In this document: positions 34,138-45,004 of the stretch, piece after piece
Layout: every line of letters begins with the position of its first letter
How positions within the stretch are numbered: position 1 is the stretch's first letter
Origin: Isochrysis galbana
Lineage: Eukaryota > Haptophyta > Isochrysidales > Isochrysidaceae
Direction of reading: 5' to 3'
DNA: 64,000 nucleotides
NCBI GenBank assembly: GCA_018136815.1
Contig: CM030933.1
Location: 4,816,557-4,880,556, forward strand
The notes under the pieces: generated by a model
The model's database searches: none
What the model was told of the DNA's origin: nothing
The model's input: only the letters and a program-made list of their open reading frames with translations
Position numbers and translations under genes: made by a program

Positions 34138-35196
34138 CTATTCTTCTGGGTCTGGAGCGCTGCACACCAACGCTCTAGCAAGCGCTATGTGTAGCATGTG
34201 TGACGCTTTGTATGCAATCACATGAGCGTGTGGTAGAGCACCCAACATAGCAAGGTCACCTATCAAGTCGAGCACCTTGTGGCGGACAGGCTCATTCGGA
34301 AATCGAAGTGCTCCCTCATTGAGCCATCGCCTTTCATCACAAACAAGAGCACTTTCAAGATCTCCTCCCGCGGCAAGGCCAGCTGCTCGCGCCGCTGCCA
34401 CGCCCTCAGTTGTCGCAAAAGTACGAGCACTAGCAATCGCGTCTTCAAAACTCGCACAGGTCGGTGCAGCTGCGGCGCGCCCGGCGGCGTGCGCAACCTC
34501 TGCACAGCCCAGCCCTAAGGATTGAAGCTGTGTTGCAATCCGCGAAATCTTAGCATGCTCCTCGCAATGGGGCTGGTCACCGCCACAATGAGAAGCAGTA
34601 GAGCACCACGAGAACCACTGCTTGCCGATTGGTGCGAATCGGCCAAAATCAATCCCATAGGTCAATTGTGTGTGTGCCGCGGGAAGGGCAATCACCCATG
34701 CATCTCCATGCGAAATCCAGACCGGTTTCTCCACCATTAATGGAGCTGTGGGCATCGGCAGCGGAACAAGGCCGGCCTGGCGGATCAAATCTAGCCACTG
34801 CCTCGCGGATCCATCAAGCAGCGGCAGCTCCTCGCCGTCGAGCTGGACATCGCACGCAGCGACGTCGGTTGCGCACAACGCGGCCATCAGATGCTCCACC
34901 GTCCTTACGAGCGGCCGCGCCACGCTGCACCCGTCCACACGACCGAGGGCAGTGCTCAGACGTGTCTCGCTCACAGCGGCTATGCTCGCTCTGACGCTCT
35001 GGCCCGCCAGGTCGGTGCGCATGAAGGTGACGGCCCAAACTGCGCTGGGCGAGAGGCGCACGCATACGCGCTTTCCACCGTGCAGACTCATTCCGCGCAC
35101 CTCCACCGACGAGGCTAGCGTGAAGGCGCTGCGGCACGAGGCGTGCCACGCTCGTCGGGTGCGGACGACCATCATCCCGCCAAGCCGACCGACCAT
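34138..35196 (-). CDS. lpxC: LpxC: UDP-3-O-acyl-N-acetylglucosamine deacetylase
   Basis: A 352-residue ORF. LpxC removes the N-acetyl group in the committed step of lipid A synthesis; plants keep this enzyme in mitochondria. Visible motifs: GMSLHGGKRVCVRLSPS near the start, RTVEHLMAAL (Glu101/His102), GEELPLLDGSA, ASARTFATTEGVAAARAAGL, FPNEPVRHKVLDLIGDLAMLG (His306, Asp310) and YKASHMLHIALARAL (His333). Zinc ligands His102, His306 and Asp310 and the catalytic Glu and His are all present. The first ~28 residues (RTRRAWHASCRSAF) look like a mitochondrial presequence. Compared with bacterial LpxC (about 305 aa) there is an extra ~53-residue Cys/His/Ala-rich block after IGKQWFS. It may be a retained in-frame intron: GT at 34609, AG ending at 34451 (159 bp), giving QWFSFEDAIASARTF. 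Confidence 0.93.
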   Translation of the reverse strand: MVGRLGGMMVVRTRRAWHASCRSAFTLASSVEVRGMSLHGGKRVCVRLSPSAVWAVTFMRTDLAGQSVRASIAAVSETRLSTALGRVDGCSVARPLVRTVEHLMAALCATDVAACDVQLDGEELPLLDGSARQWLDLIRQAGLVPLPMPTAPLMVEKPVWISHGDAWVIALPAAHTQLTYGIDFGRFAPIGKQWFSWCSTASHCGGDQPHCEEHAKISRIATQLQSLGLGCAEVAHAAGRAAAAPTCASFEDAIASARTFATTEGVAAARAAGLAAGGDLESALVCDERRWLNEGALRFPNEPVRHKVLDLIGDLAMLGALPHAHVIAYKASHMLHIALARALVCSAPDPEE

Positions 35197-35414
35197 GGAC
35201 CAACGACACCTATTTTGCTCTTTCGGTCAGAGTCAGAGTTTTCTTGTTGTCCTAGTTTAATCCTAGTGCTGAGGGACCGTGCCTCATCGGCAACGGAGCA
35301 ACGGAGCCCCTAGCCCCTACCCCACGATGGGGGTATGCGTGGTTGGTGCATGGCTCGTCCGGTGTATGTGGCTAGGGATGCTAGCCAACAAGACCTTCTA
35401 CAAGACTACAATTT

Positions 35415-35624
35415 ACAATTTCCAAGAAAACTATTGTTATAGTTTGACCTATACCTATGGATATGGAGCGTGCCGCGACCGCTCCCGAGCCCCAGGCGAC
35501 CCTCGCCACCGCGCCCCACCTGGGACGCCCCATGCCGCCCGAGGCGGCTCGTCAGAAAGCCCTCTCAAAGCCCATCCAGCCCATCCAAACCACACCCACG
35601 CAAGCGCGCGGGGTGGCGAGCACT
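35415..35624 (+). mobile_element. LINE-like 5'-end fragment
   Basis: AAAACTATTGTTATAGTTTG, then ATGGATATGGAGCGTGCC. The frame MDMERAATAPEPQATLATAP... has the composition of the LINE ORF1 N-terminus. It stops being recognisable at the junction with the repeat at 35625. Confidence 0.45.
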
Positions 35625-36370
35625 GGCACCGAACAGGTTACAGGTTGCCACCATCACCATGGCTCTGCGTAGCATGCAGGGGGTCTTGGAGACCCCCTCC
35701 AACAGTGGGAAACCCCCCCACCCCAAGAGCACCTCATGTTGGAGGGCAGCTCAGCTGCCCTCCCCATGGTGGAAACCTCTACCATCAGTGCACCCAACAT
35801 GGGAGGGCACTTCACAACCATCAATCTCCTACGGAGAGCACCCTAAGCCTCTGTTTTCCATGTTGACTCACTTCTCGTTTTCACCCCACTCCTTTGGGCC
35901 ACAAGAACCTACAACTCAGTGCCCTGCCTCGGGCACTCCTTCAACACTTGACTCCCTCTCCCACTCCCCCTTCCCTCTATAACCAAACCAAACAGCACGA
36001 ACCCCCTTGCCCTCTGTTCAAAGCACCAAAAATTTCAACTCAAGACCCATGCTGATACACTTCTCGTTTTCGTTTTCACCCCACTCTTGTGGGCCACAAT
36101 CACCTACAACTCAGTGCCCTGCCTTGGGCCCTCTTCCTCTTCCAACACTTCACTCCCTCTCCCACTCCCTCTTGCAACTACAACCAACACAAGAAGCTCA
36201 ACCCCCCTCGCCCTCTGTTTCAAGCACCAAACAATTCGACTCAAGACAAGAGGGAGGATATGTCTTGAGGCGGCGTCGCTGCCCATGCCTAGCGCAAGGG
36301 TATAGCGCCCCCACTCAGACATCTCCTTCCCCACAGCTCCTCTCTGAGGAGTTGCTCCTCTCCCTCAGGC
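35625..36370. repeat. Dispersed module with internal ~185-bp tandem repeats; inverted copy at 45005-45765
   Basis: It begins TTGCCACC...CATGGCTCTGCG and contains CAGGGGGTCTTGGAGACCCC. Two units follow, each with CTCACTTCTCG/CACTTCTCGTTTTC, CCACAA..ACCTACAACTCAG, CCCTCTCCCACTCCC and a CACCAAA.AATT.CAACTCAAGAC-like end. It finishes GGCGTCGCTGCCCATGCCTA. The reverse complement of 45005-45765 follows the same order. Confidence 0.85.
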
Positions 36371-36754
36371 GGCTTGCCTTCATTTGGTCTCCTTTCCCTC
36401 AGGGTTTCTTCCCCTCCCGCGGGGGGGAAATGCTTGCTTCTTCCTTTGAAGCAAACGGCGTGGAAACGGTGTGAAGTCTTCTGAAGACGTCGCCATCCAC
36501 CCGGCGTGCTGCCCATGCGCGTGCAAGGGCGGCCGTCAGCAGTCTGACGCCCACGTGGTTGCATTCTTCAATTCGGGCAGCGGGCATGGTTGCATTCTTC
36601 AACAAGGGCGGGACGATCGTTCAAGTTGAGGCGCAAACTAGGAGGAAGGCGAGGGCGCCCCCGTCAACGACGCAATCTCAAAAAAATTACTTTGCGTACT
36701 GTAAGATGTGTGTGGGTCTACGTCCGTGAGAACCTATTCGACGATGGTCCCTAC
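36371..36754. other. Unassigned DNA
   Basis: No gene recognised; a GC-rich spacer between the repeat module and the inserted segment. Confidence 0.35.
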
Positions 36755-37026
36755 GACGTCTTCCGCTTGACGAGTCTCTGGGTGGCAGCACCTTCTGGTT
36801 TCTCGTAATTGCTTCAGGCGCAGCAATCATCGCGTCGGGGGGTGGCCCTGCGAAGGTCGGGATCGCGGTCGGGGTGGTTTTCGCGCTGTTCATTCTTTTC
36901 TTCTTGGTACTGTGGAAGACAAAAGATATTCGCTTTTATAAGACGGAGAATATGCAACTGACCTTTGATGCGGAGGCGATATTGAAACGGAAGGCACAAA
37001 CAAAACACAAGACGTCTTCCGCTTGA
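36755..37026 (+). pseudogene. Retrocopy-like insert encoding a two-helix membrane segment
   Basis: A perfect 16-bp direct repeat GACGTCTTCCGCTTGA (36755-36770 and 37011-37026) flanks 240 bp that end A-rich (GGCACAAACAAAACACAA). The insert is open in one frame up to the repeat: FWFLVIASGAAIIAS, GIAVGVVFALFILFFLVLW, then KTKDIRFYKTENMQLTFDAE. That gives two hydrophobic helices and a basic tail. No start codon precedes it. This is the structure of a 5'-truncated retroposed transcript with target duplication. Source gene not recognised. Confidence 0.55.
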
Positions 37027-37175
37027 TGGGTCCCCGTGTTTATGTTTGTTTGCGCGCGGTCAACCCCCGAGTTAGGGGCGAAGTTAGGGGTCAGTAGAAA
37101 TTATATACCTAAAAAGCCGGGAGGGGCGTGAGGCGTGACAAAAAAAGGGAACCTCGAGTTGCACCCTCTCAGGGG
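37027..37175. repeat. Inverted repeat arm, partner at 40775-40925
   Basis: Shares, in inverse, GGGTCCCCGTGTT.ATGTTTG, GCGCGCGGTC, GGGGTCAGTAGAAATTATAT and GTTGCACCCTCTC-like words with 40775-40925. The two arms enclose the coiled-coil gene. A 17-base G run lies at about 37536-37552; 37176-37568 otherwise shows nothing. Confidence 0.85.
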
Positions 37176-37568
37176 GGGGAGTGTCTGGATGAGTATTTTG
37201 TATTTTGTAGAGTAGAGTGTAGCTCGTAGCTCTTAGTCCCGCGTGGGGAGCTGAAGGAGTCCGAACGTGTGAATCCTTCGCCTTCGCTAGACTCATGCTA
37301 CGCAGCTCATCACGTACTCGCTTCTACCACACACAGACCTATCCAATTAGCATAGCTCACGCTACATGCTAGACTCTAGACTCGAACCTGTGTCATCTGA
37401 TTCCATCCATCATCAAGTCTGACGATCAGCACAAGACGGGCTTAACCGACGACTGCAACATCCATGCGCGCCATCGACAACCTCGGGCGGTCGTAGCCTC
37501 ATTGAACGTTGTGGTGGATTCGCGCGTGCGCAAGGGGGGGGGGGGGGGGGGGCTACGTGCTACGTACG

Positions 37569-39929
37569 TCAACAGTCATCAAAGAGATCAAGTACTTGTA
37601 GCCTTGATTTCCGTGACGAACGCGACACACCGGTATCGAACATTTCGCTATGTTTTCGGAGAGTTTCATGGGTGAGCGGCTGGTAGAGAGATTCGCATGG
37701 ACTTTTGATCTTTGTCACTTGATAGCGAAGAGTATCAGCTTTACGAGTGCTCAATGACTCGGCTAGCACGCCCGTAACTGGCCTCATCCGACTGCTGGAT
37801 ACTTTCTGGTCCTTGGCGCACTCCTCCGATTTGAGCTGGCGTAGCTTAGACCTTGAGCGCTCCTTCTTTACTTCTCCTTTTGACCTCTTAGCCGCTGGAG
37901 TTCTATAAGACCCCGAGGCCAGATTTGTGTGAATTGAGGACTTGACACGGCTTTTATCCGTTGTCGTGGTGTCCGAGTTGCCCATGACACGATTCCGCTG
38001 CAACAGTAGTGATGGCGTAGCGCACGGCGCATCAGCTGTGGTACCAAGAGCTTGTGACACCTTACGCTTGTTTCGTATGAACAAGCCTTGCGCATACCAG
38101 GGCTCTGTCGAGATTGCGCTCGCCGGAGGCATAGCATCTATGGGGCACACTGGAGGAGCCATAGCCAACCGATTGCCATGGGATGGCTTGGGACCACTCT
38201 GACTTTGCCGCGCATTTGGTTGCCCTGATTGTGGGTCCATATGCATGTTTGTCAGAGTCAGACCAAGCGAGTCCAATTGCTGTGAGCATACATGGAGGGA
38301 ATTGAGAACAGCGCGCGCATTGTCATGTTCAGGCGTGGGCTCGAATGATACTTCGGCACATGGCTTGAAATCCGCTTTGAGCACATCAGCTGGGGTCTTA
38401 TCGGAGTTGTTTGCTATTGGTAGGCGTGATGCTGCAAAGGCTGCCAGGACATTCAAGTTCTGATCCGGTGCGTGACTTGTCGGCGTCTCTAGCTCCTTAC
38501 ATCCGAGCACTTCTGCTACCCCAGGGCGTGGCTGTGATGGCAACAGACATGCGTCGTTCGATCCAGGAACGCATTCTTCCATTGCAACAACAATGCCGCG
38601 TGCCTCGTCGCAGGATGCGCGTGTCACGCCTTCGTCAAGCCCCGACGCCAAGTCTCTGCAACCTTCATTCTGTTGGGTTGTTATACATGTTGCGTCTGAG
38701 TCTTCACCGTCTGGCCCATCGGTCAAACGGTGGTCCACGTCGTGCACTGGCCGAGGTGGTTTGCCATCACATGTCGTGTACAAAATGCCTTGGATGGGAG
38801 CATGTTCTTCCGCGATGGGCGATCTTCCATGGATCTGCATCACCTCCGCTTCATCACCTGTACACACGTTGCTTGCCTCGGTGTCAGACTGTGAAACTGC
38901 AATGTCAAAAGCCAGCGTGCCGATTCTCCGTGAGCAGCCCATGACCTGGTTCGTGCTAACATTGACGTGCACACCGAGCGAGTGACCTAGTGCTGCACAA
39001 GTACTGTTACCATGCCATTCAGGGTGCTTGCCACCAGCGCATCTATCGCTCTCGGCGAGGACAAGCTCGGTAAGAAGGATGTTGCACTCGATGCTTTCAC
39101 GGCGGCGCTCTTCTTGAAGGGCCTCAGCGGCTTCTTTAGCCTTCTGGCACGCTTCTTGGGCATCTTTTAGCTGGAAATCATGCCGTTGCGTAAGCTGCAT
39201 CATTGTGAATTTTGCACAAGTGCACGCTTCATCCGCAGCTCTAGCTTGAGACGCAAGCTCTCCGTTCTTGATAACCAACACCTTCACCTGCAAAATGTAC
39301 GAGCAAGGGACGGCTGATGCACGCACGTGGATTTTGCCAAGTATCCCTACGCCTGCCAGCAGCAACGGTTCTGACACACGCTTGGGAAGGAACTGCTCGT
39401 GAATTTGGGGGGCGAAAGACATTTATATGGCACATACTTCACCCCTTGCCGTGTTGGCCGCTTCGGCTTGCGCGACGAGTTCTGCCTCGAGCTGCCGCAT
39501 TCTACTCTGCTGCGTATCCACGAGAGTCCGTACGGATGAAAAGCAGCTCTCCACAGATGCCAGATTGAGAGCACCGAGGGCTGCATGCCGTTGTTCAACG
39601 AGACCAACGCGCCGCAGCAACTCCTCCTTTTGCAGCTCAAGGGCAGCCAACGCTGCTCGCGCGCGCACGTGTACCTTCTTCAAGTCTTGCTGGTGAAATG
39701 CTGCAAGTCCATCAAGCAGGCAACTGTTTCGCCCCTCGCGATCCGAATTTGAGATGCCCATCACTTCCTCAGCCTTGCGGATTTGGTGCATAAGCGAGGT
39801 GCAGATTCCTCTGCCGCTTGAATGGGCAAGGTCGAAGTAGCGCTCGAGCGCGAGAGCAAGGCGGGTGCCCATGGCCTCGAGTGCCGGCTCAAGCAATGAA
39901 GTGGACGCATTCCGCGCTGGTTGGGCCAT
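37569..39929 (-). CDS. Unrecognised coiled-coil protein (two exons)
   Basis: Exons 39929-39438 and 39287-37569 with a 150-bp GT(ATGT)-AG intron in phase 0; 736 residues. About residues 60-240 form a long coiled coil that continues cleanly across the splice (ALAALELQKEELLRRV..., MRQLEAELVAQAEAANTARGE joined to VKVLVIKNGELASQARAADE, then LKDAQEACQKAKEAAEALQE). The middle is polar and low complexity. The C-terminus is basic with SRxKSS, AAKRSKGEVKKERSRSKLRQ and a final SRKSRLQVLDLFDDC, suggesting nuclear location. I recognise no family; kinetochore, chromatin or centrosome roles are only guesses. The start is set at MAQPARNAST because upstream in-frame Leu/Ser codons are the translated (CT)n tract. 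Confidence 0.7.
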
Positions 39930-40097
39930 CGGGCTGGGGTAGCAAGCCGGGTGAGTAGTTGCGAGTGTGACGGAAGCCGAGGCGGCGCTGGCAAGAACAA
40001 GCGCGAGGAAGGAGCACGGGGTGCGACGAGGATGTTGGGCGGCGAGTCTTGGGACGCTGAGCCGGAGCAGATGGAAAGGGCTTGGGAGGGGAGATGA

Positions 40098-40154
40098 TGG
40101 GGGGAGAGAGAGAGAGAGAGCAAGTATACATACATATATATATGTTAATACAGC

Positions 40155-40206
<52 letters not shown>
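40098..40206. repeat. (GA)n tract upstream of the coiled-coil gene
   Basis: GA repeats at 40108-40121 and 40160-40206, with TATATATAT between; (CT)n on the gene's coding strand, 180-280 bp before its ATG. Confidence 0.9.
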
Positions 40207-40209
<3 letters not shown>

Positions 40210-41400
40210 AGAAGAAGATGAAGAAAAGGCGCGAAAACAGCCGTGCAGCACACTCTCTGATAGACTCCTAATCAATTTCACCACGGGAGAAGAAAAGGAA
40301 TACTGTTCTACTAGAGTAGCGAGAAGAGTATCTGATAAAGAAGTCTAATAGTATACTGTAGTAGGGTATGGTGAGCTGTCACTAGAGTCTTTCAAAATTT
40401 CGTGCCTCGTCTATGCGTCACTAGCTCATGCTACAGCTCATCACGTTCTCGCCACTGGCCAATCGGCAACCGGCACTGCTCCGCCTCTCATCGAAATCGA
40501 ACAATCCATGTCCACATGTCCACACATGTGCGCAAAAGGCAAAAGGTTTGCACAAAGTTTCGCACCAATCCACCCAAGTTTCGCAAGAAATTCCGCAAAT
40601 TTCGCGTCTTTTTCGGGGAGTTGTATCTACGTGCATACAATTCAATGTCAATGTAGTTGGTTGTCGGTTGTCGGGGCGCCCTGATGGCTGATGGCCCCCG
40701 TTGCCTCGCCCGCCCGCCACCAGGCTCTGCCCAGGGTCTCTGCAGAGCCTGCAGGGACAAGGTGCGGGACTTCTACCGTCCCCACTCAGAGGGTGCAACT
40801 CGAGGTTCCCTTTTTTTGTCACGCCCCTCCCAACTTTTTAGGTATATAATTTCTACTGACCCCTAAATTCGCCCCTAAGTCGGGAGTCGACCGCGCGCAA
40901 ACAAACATGAACACGGGGACCCATGGCAAAAGAAGGAGTCGGTGAAGAGAGTTGGTTGAGGTGTAAGAGTATTTTTTACGCCTGTAGAGTGCCAAGTGGC
41001 GATTGTCCGCTATAAACCCCGTCACGCAACACAAACCAAACAGTTGCCCCTCTCACGTGTGTGTTTGTGGGTGTTTGTGTTTGGTGACGGAGTTTACTTG
41101 AACTTGGATATTGACCCCAAATTTTGAGCAATCCTTATGTCCGACGCCCCAGTCGCCCAATCGACACTGCACTGCGTGCTTGGCACACTGCACGCGGCCA
41201 CGCGCTTGAGCTTGGCACACTGCACGCGCCCCCTTGACACGCGCCCGAGCTTGGGATGCACGCACCCCCGCCGTTACGCTCCGCACACGCGCACGGCCTC
41301 GGGTAGGCACACAGAGCGGAGTTTTGAGAGGCGGCGCACTTGGGACCACACACATCGCCAACAAGCAAGCGGCGCAAGTGCGCAAGTGCCGCTCAGGCGC
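40207..41400. other. Gene-free DNA including the second inverted-repeat arm
   Basis: 40423-40453 shares GCTCATGCTAC.AGCTCATCACGT with 37287-37323, and 40775-40925 is the inverse of 37027-37175. 41140-41320 is rich in GGCACACTGCACGCG-type short repeats. No gene recognised. Confidence 0.45.
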
Positions 41401-41964
41401 TTACGCATCGGAAACGGAGGATGGCCACACTTCCTTGTGGTACGCGGCGAATGCGGCGACCCAGCGTTCAAGCCTGTGTTCTACTGCGGCAATGTCGCGT
41501 TCACTCGACTGCGCACTCGGCAAGGGTTGATCCATCAAGCAATTAATGAGGCACATCAAATCGACGAGCTCAACTAGATGGCTGGCTTTAGCCTTGGCGA
41601 TCTCCAGAGTCTCGGGAGCCAGGATGTCGCGGATTATCTTAAAGTAGGTGACTGCATCGTCCCGGCTGCGCAAGACTCCATCGCGCGCCCTAAGCACGCA
41701 AATTGCGACGTACGAGAGGAGATTGGTGAGCGTAGGCGCCTTGAGCTCGATCTCGACAACAATGTCACCATCGAGCGCGTTCACGAACGGCTTGGTAGCG
41801 CGCGCGAGCCGCAGCACGCAGTGGACGAGCGCGCCGGCGGCGCGCGGCAGCTCGGCGTGCAGCTTGTTCGCAATTGTGTACATATCAGCCGACAATGAGC
41901 TTAAATGACTCGCAATTCTAATTGCCAGTGTCCACTCTTTGGCGCCAATTGCCAATTGCATCAT
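41401..41964 (-). CDS. Unrecognised helical protein
   Basis: A 187-residue frame from ATG at 41964 (MMQLAIGAKEWTLAIRIASHL...). It is almost entirely predicted helix with regular hydrophobic spacing (LVHCVLRLARATKPFVNAL, LTNLLSYVAICVLRARDGVL, ASHLVELVDLMCLINCLMD), which looks like real protein rather than a shadow frame. It may be the last exon of a longer gene, since the frame stays open upstream. No promoter tract and no family recognised. Confidence 0.45.
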   Translation of the reverse strand: MMQLAIGAKEWTLAIRIASHLSSLSADMYTIANKLHAELPRAAGALVHCVLRLARATKPFVNALDGDIVVEIELKAPTLTNLLSYVAICVLRARDGVLRSRDDAVTYFKIIRDILAPETLEIAKAKASHLVELVDLMCLINCLMDQPLPSAQSSERDIAAVEHRLERWVAAFAAYHKEVWPSSVSDA

Positions 41965-43162
41965 TGCATTTTCTATAAAGTTCAAACAAGAAGTCTTTAG
42001 GCATCTCCATCTGATACGTTACCGGTGACATATGAAATGCTTACTACATACCGGTGCAAAAAAGAAGTCGTTCGGTGAGTATACATCTGAAACCTGCAAG
42101 TTTGTACCTTAATAAGGGAGTCCTTTAAGTAGAACTTATACCGTCCACATGGGGGGCATTTGTCAAAAAAACAACCAAACCTGAGGTTGCACCCTCTTCT
42201 GACACTTGTGATTTCTAATAACCCCCCCCTCGCTCAGCGCCAAAGGCGCGGGACTTCTATGCACTGGGACTTTTGATGGCCCGCACCTTACATCTTCACT
42301 CCCGCCTTCACCTGCGTCTGCCTGCAGCATCGGCCAGCGGCTCAATCTTAGTTGCAATGTTTTATTTTATACCATTATAGCACTTGGGATAGTAGGATAT
42401 TGCTAATGGCTAATGGAACCCAGCCCAGTTATCAAAATTCAACTATGTAGCTCGAAAATATGCGCAAAATATGTGATTTGGAGGCGAGGGTCTCGCAGGC
42501 GGTGGGTGACACTCGAAAACGTGTAGCAGCGCTCGAAAACGGGCCAGCAAGCGCACAACTGCTACTACCGTGCACGCGATCGAGAATGTGCTGGGCATGC
42601 CGTACGCCGTACGCCGTACGCGCGCGAGCAAGGACTTGCTGAACTTGATTGAAGTGGATAAGACCGAGACTTTACTAGCACCAGGTGCACAATCGTATAA
42701 AATGTGCCTGCTATCTCTTAAGCGACGAAGCACCTTGGGAGGTGCTGCATGTTGCAGTTGCCTCGAGGACGGGTTGTGCTTACAATATATGGAACGTCTA
42801 TTTACTGTAAAATATGGCGCTCAAAGAACTCAACTATCAACTATGGACTATGGCGAAGCACTTTCAAAGGTGCTTCTTGCCGCTGCTTAAGAGATACAGG
42901 TTGTCATGCTAATAACACTCCTGTTTGTGCGGTTGCTACACCGCACCGAGAGGGCGGCCCATACATCAAGCACTGGGCGCAGGTAGCGCATTTCGCCGAC
43001 CCTTTCGCTACTATGTTCATACTCGTCTAAAGCTGCCACCAACATACGTCGCCCGGGTCGCGCGCATATTGGTCTACCTGATAATTAATAATATGCAAGC
43101 TCGTATTCCCGGGGCGATCAAGATTCGACCGACAGCCGCAGTGGTGATGGTCCACGCCAGCC
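41965..43162. other. Gene-poor DNA with repeat fragments
   Basis: 42163-42205 carries CAAAAAAACAACCAAACCTG plus AGGTTGCACCCTCT, inverted at 48757-48786. 42600-42625 has three GTACGCC units. Open frames at 42460-42720 (MRKICDLEARVSQAVGDTRK...) look coding for about 30 residues only. Confidence 0.4.
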
Positions 43163-43960
43163 TTACCACTCCACTGGCTTCTTGTCCTTGAAAAAAATGC
43201 CTGATGCATCCTTGCCACCTCCGCCGAGTGCAAGCCATGCCGGGGTCTGTGCCCCGACATCAGGCGACCGATTGCCCCGGTGAGACGTCATATCGGTGTA
43301 GCAGTAGCCCGGACAGCAGGCCGTGACGGTGATTCCCCGTTCACGTTGCTCCGCGGCTAGAATGCGGGTCATGGCAATCACTCCAAGCTTTGAGACGCCA
43401 TAGCACGAGTTTGGCCAGCCAACGGCTTGATGCGAGCCATCTTCGACGGATTCGACAAATTCTTCCATGAGCTTTTTGAGTCCCATCATATCGAGACCCC
43501 CCAACTCACCGGAGGACTCAAACTTACCTCGCAACACAGGCGACTTGATGATGCTCAAGTGGCCTGAGGAGGAGGCCACATTGACGACTTGCCCTCCTGG
43601 CCGTAAGAGTGGGAGGAAGGCCTCTGTCACAGCGAGCGTGCCGAAGAAGTTCACCTGTAGCGTGGGCCGCGCCTGCTGGCGGAATGGCGTCGAGCTGGAT
43701 GCCTTGAAGGCGAAGCCGGCGTTGTTGACCAGCGCGTCAATCCCGCCGTGCTTCTGGCGCACAGCGGCTGCAGCAGCGTGGATCGAGTCTTCCGAGCAGA
43801 GGTCGAGGTGGACATACTCGCAGCCAATGCGCGAGGCTGCGGCGCGGCCCAGCTCCTCGCTGCGAGCGCCAAGGATCACAGAGCATCGTGAGTCGAGCAG
43901 CGAGCGGCACACCTCCAGCCCGATCCCCTTATTGCCTCCTGTAACTAGAGCGACCACCAT
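43163..43960 (-). CDS. Carbonyl reductase (CBR1-like short-chain dehydrogenase)
   Basis: 265 residues, single exon. Rossmann motif TGGNKGIG (7-14), DL at 53-54 for the adenine pocket, NNAG (79-82), catalytic Ser130/131 in NVASSSG, Tyr187 and Lys191 in YGVSK, and CCPGYCYTDM after the active site. The long insert before the active-site Tyr (about 140-185, KFVE-like ...EFVESVEDGSHQAVGWPNS) is the hallmark of the NADPH-dependent monomeric carbonyl reductases (CBR1/CBR3) and their plant relatives. It reduces quinones and carbonyl compounds in the cytosol. Start at MVVALVTGG, where homology begins; the in-frame extension upstream is low-complexity Pro/Ser. Confidence 0.92.
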   Translation of the reverse strand: MVVALVTGGNKGIGLEVCRSLLDSRCSVILGARSEELGRAAASRIGCEYVHLDLCSEDSIHAAAAAVRQKHGGIDALVNNAGFAFKASSSTPFRQQARPTLQVNFFGTLAVTEAFLPLLRPGGQVVNVASSSGHLSIIKSPVLRGKFESSGELGGLDMMGLKKLMEEFVESVEDGSHQAVGWPNSCYGVSKLGVIAMTRILAAEQRERGITVTACCPGYCYTDMTSHRGNRSPDVGAQTPAWLALGGGGKDASGIFFKDKKPVEW

Positions 43961-44019
43961 CGTGAGCGAGTGGAGGGCACTGCCTTGGGGGAGGGTGGGA
44001 GGAGAAAGGCCAGCGGGGA

Positions 44020-44320
44020 AGGGGTGGAGGGGGGGGGGGGGGGGGGGGGAGGCGACAGGGAAACGAACCGGGAAGATAGGGAGAAGGGGGTTGTAGGGGA
44101 GATGGGGGTGAGGAGAGGAAGAGGAAGAGGGAGGGTGGAGAGAGGGAAAGGAAAGGGGGAGGGGGGGGGCGAGTGGGAGAGAGGGGGAGGCCAGGGGGCG
44201 AGGGGACGGGGGGGGTAGGGGAGAGAGATAAAGAGAGAGAGAGAGAGAAAGAAAGGAGGAGAGGGGCCCGGGGGCGGGAAGGGGGCGGGAAGGGGGGGGG
44301 GGGGGGGGGGGCGAGGCAGC
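44020..44320. repeat. G-run and (GA)n region upstream of the carbonyl reductase
   Basis: G runs at about 44030-44050 and 44295-44312, GGGGAG-rich DNA between, and GA repeats at 44221-44251. On the coding strand these are C runs and (CT)n, 60-350 bp before the ATG. Confidence 0.9.
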
Positions 44321-44612
44321 GAGCCTCGCGCGCGCGTCGGATCCGCCGAGACGGCCAGCCACAGCGCCACAGCCGTCGAGTCATTCACACCATCACACCA
44401 TCACACTCATCATTAGAGATCATCAGCTCACAGGTGGCTGATAGAGTTTTGTAGTGGCAAGTTGACGCTAGACCCCTTCGAAGGTCAAGGTAGTTGCGGG
44501 GAAGATTGAATTTCCCATGAAAGTAGGAGGGGTGGAGCTAAAGAAAAAAGGAACTTCAAAAAACGGAGAATTGCCTGATTTTCCAAACCGAAACCGCAAA
44601 CCCTTCTAGCTG

Positions 44613-44860
44613 TAGGGCGGTCAAACAGAAACAGCTATTTTAACTTCTACGGGTGAAATTTTTAACCAAGTCAAGATTGAGGATTCATTACGAGATTTTT
44701 GGATATGGTGACCGGATAGGTGTAACTGAATTTTTACCAAATTTTCTTGGGTCGCGGCGCGGCAAAGGAACGGGACTACAGTAAGGGTGCACCATTAATT
44801 TAATTTTTAACAAATTTTTATGGGTCGCGGCGCGGCAAAGGAACGGGACTAGCGCGCACA
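44613..44860. mobile_element. Left end of a family D element
   Basis: Starts TAGGGCGGTCAAACAGAAAC, then ...AACTTCTA.GGGTGAAA, AAGTCAAGATTGAGG and GGATATG, as at 48790. A direct repeat TGGGTCGCGGCGCGGCAAAG occurs at about 44748 and 44821. No right end recognised. Confidence 0.6.
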
Positions 44861-45004
44861 CAAGACAGGACTCCCTGCCGCGGCGAGCGCAAGCACCCTT
44901 CCCCCTTATGCCACCCAGCTCTTCACTAGCTTACTACCTGCGCTAGCCGGAGCACCCCTCCCTCCACACTCAAGCAGCCCCCCACGCCAGGATCCTGTTT
45001 TGGT

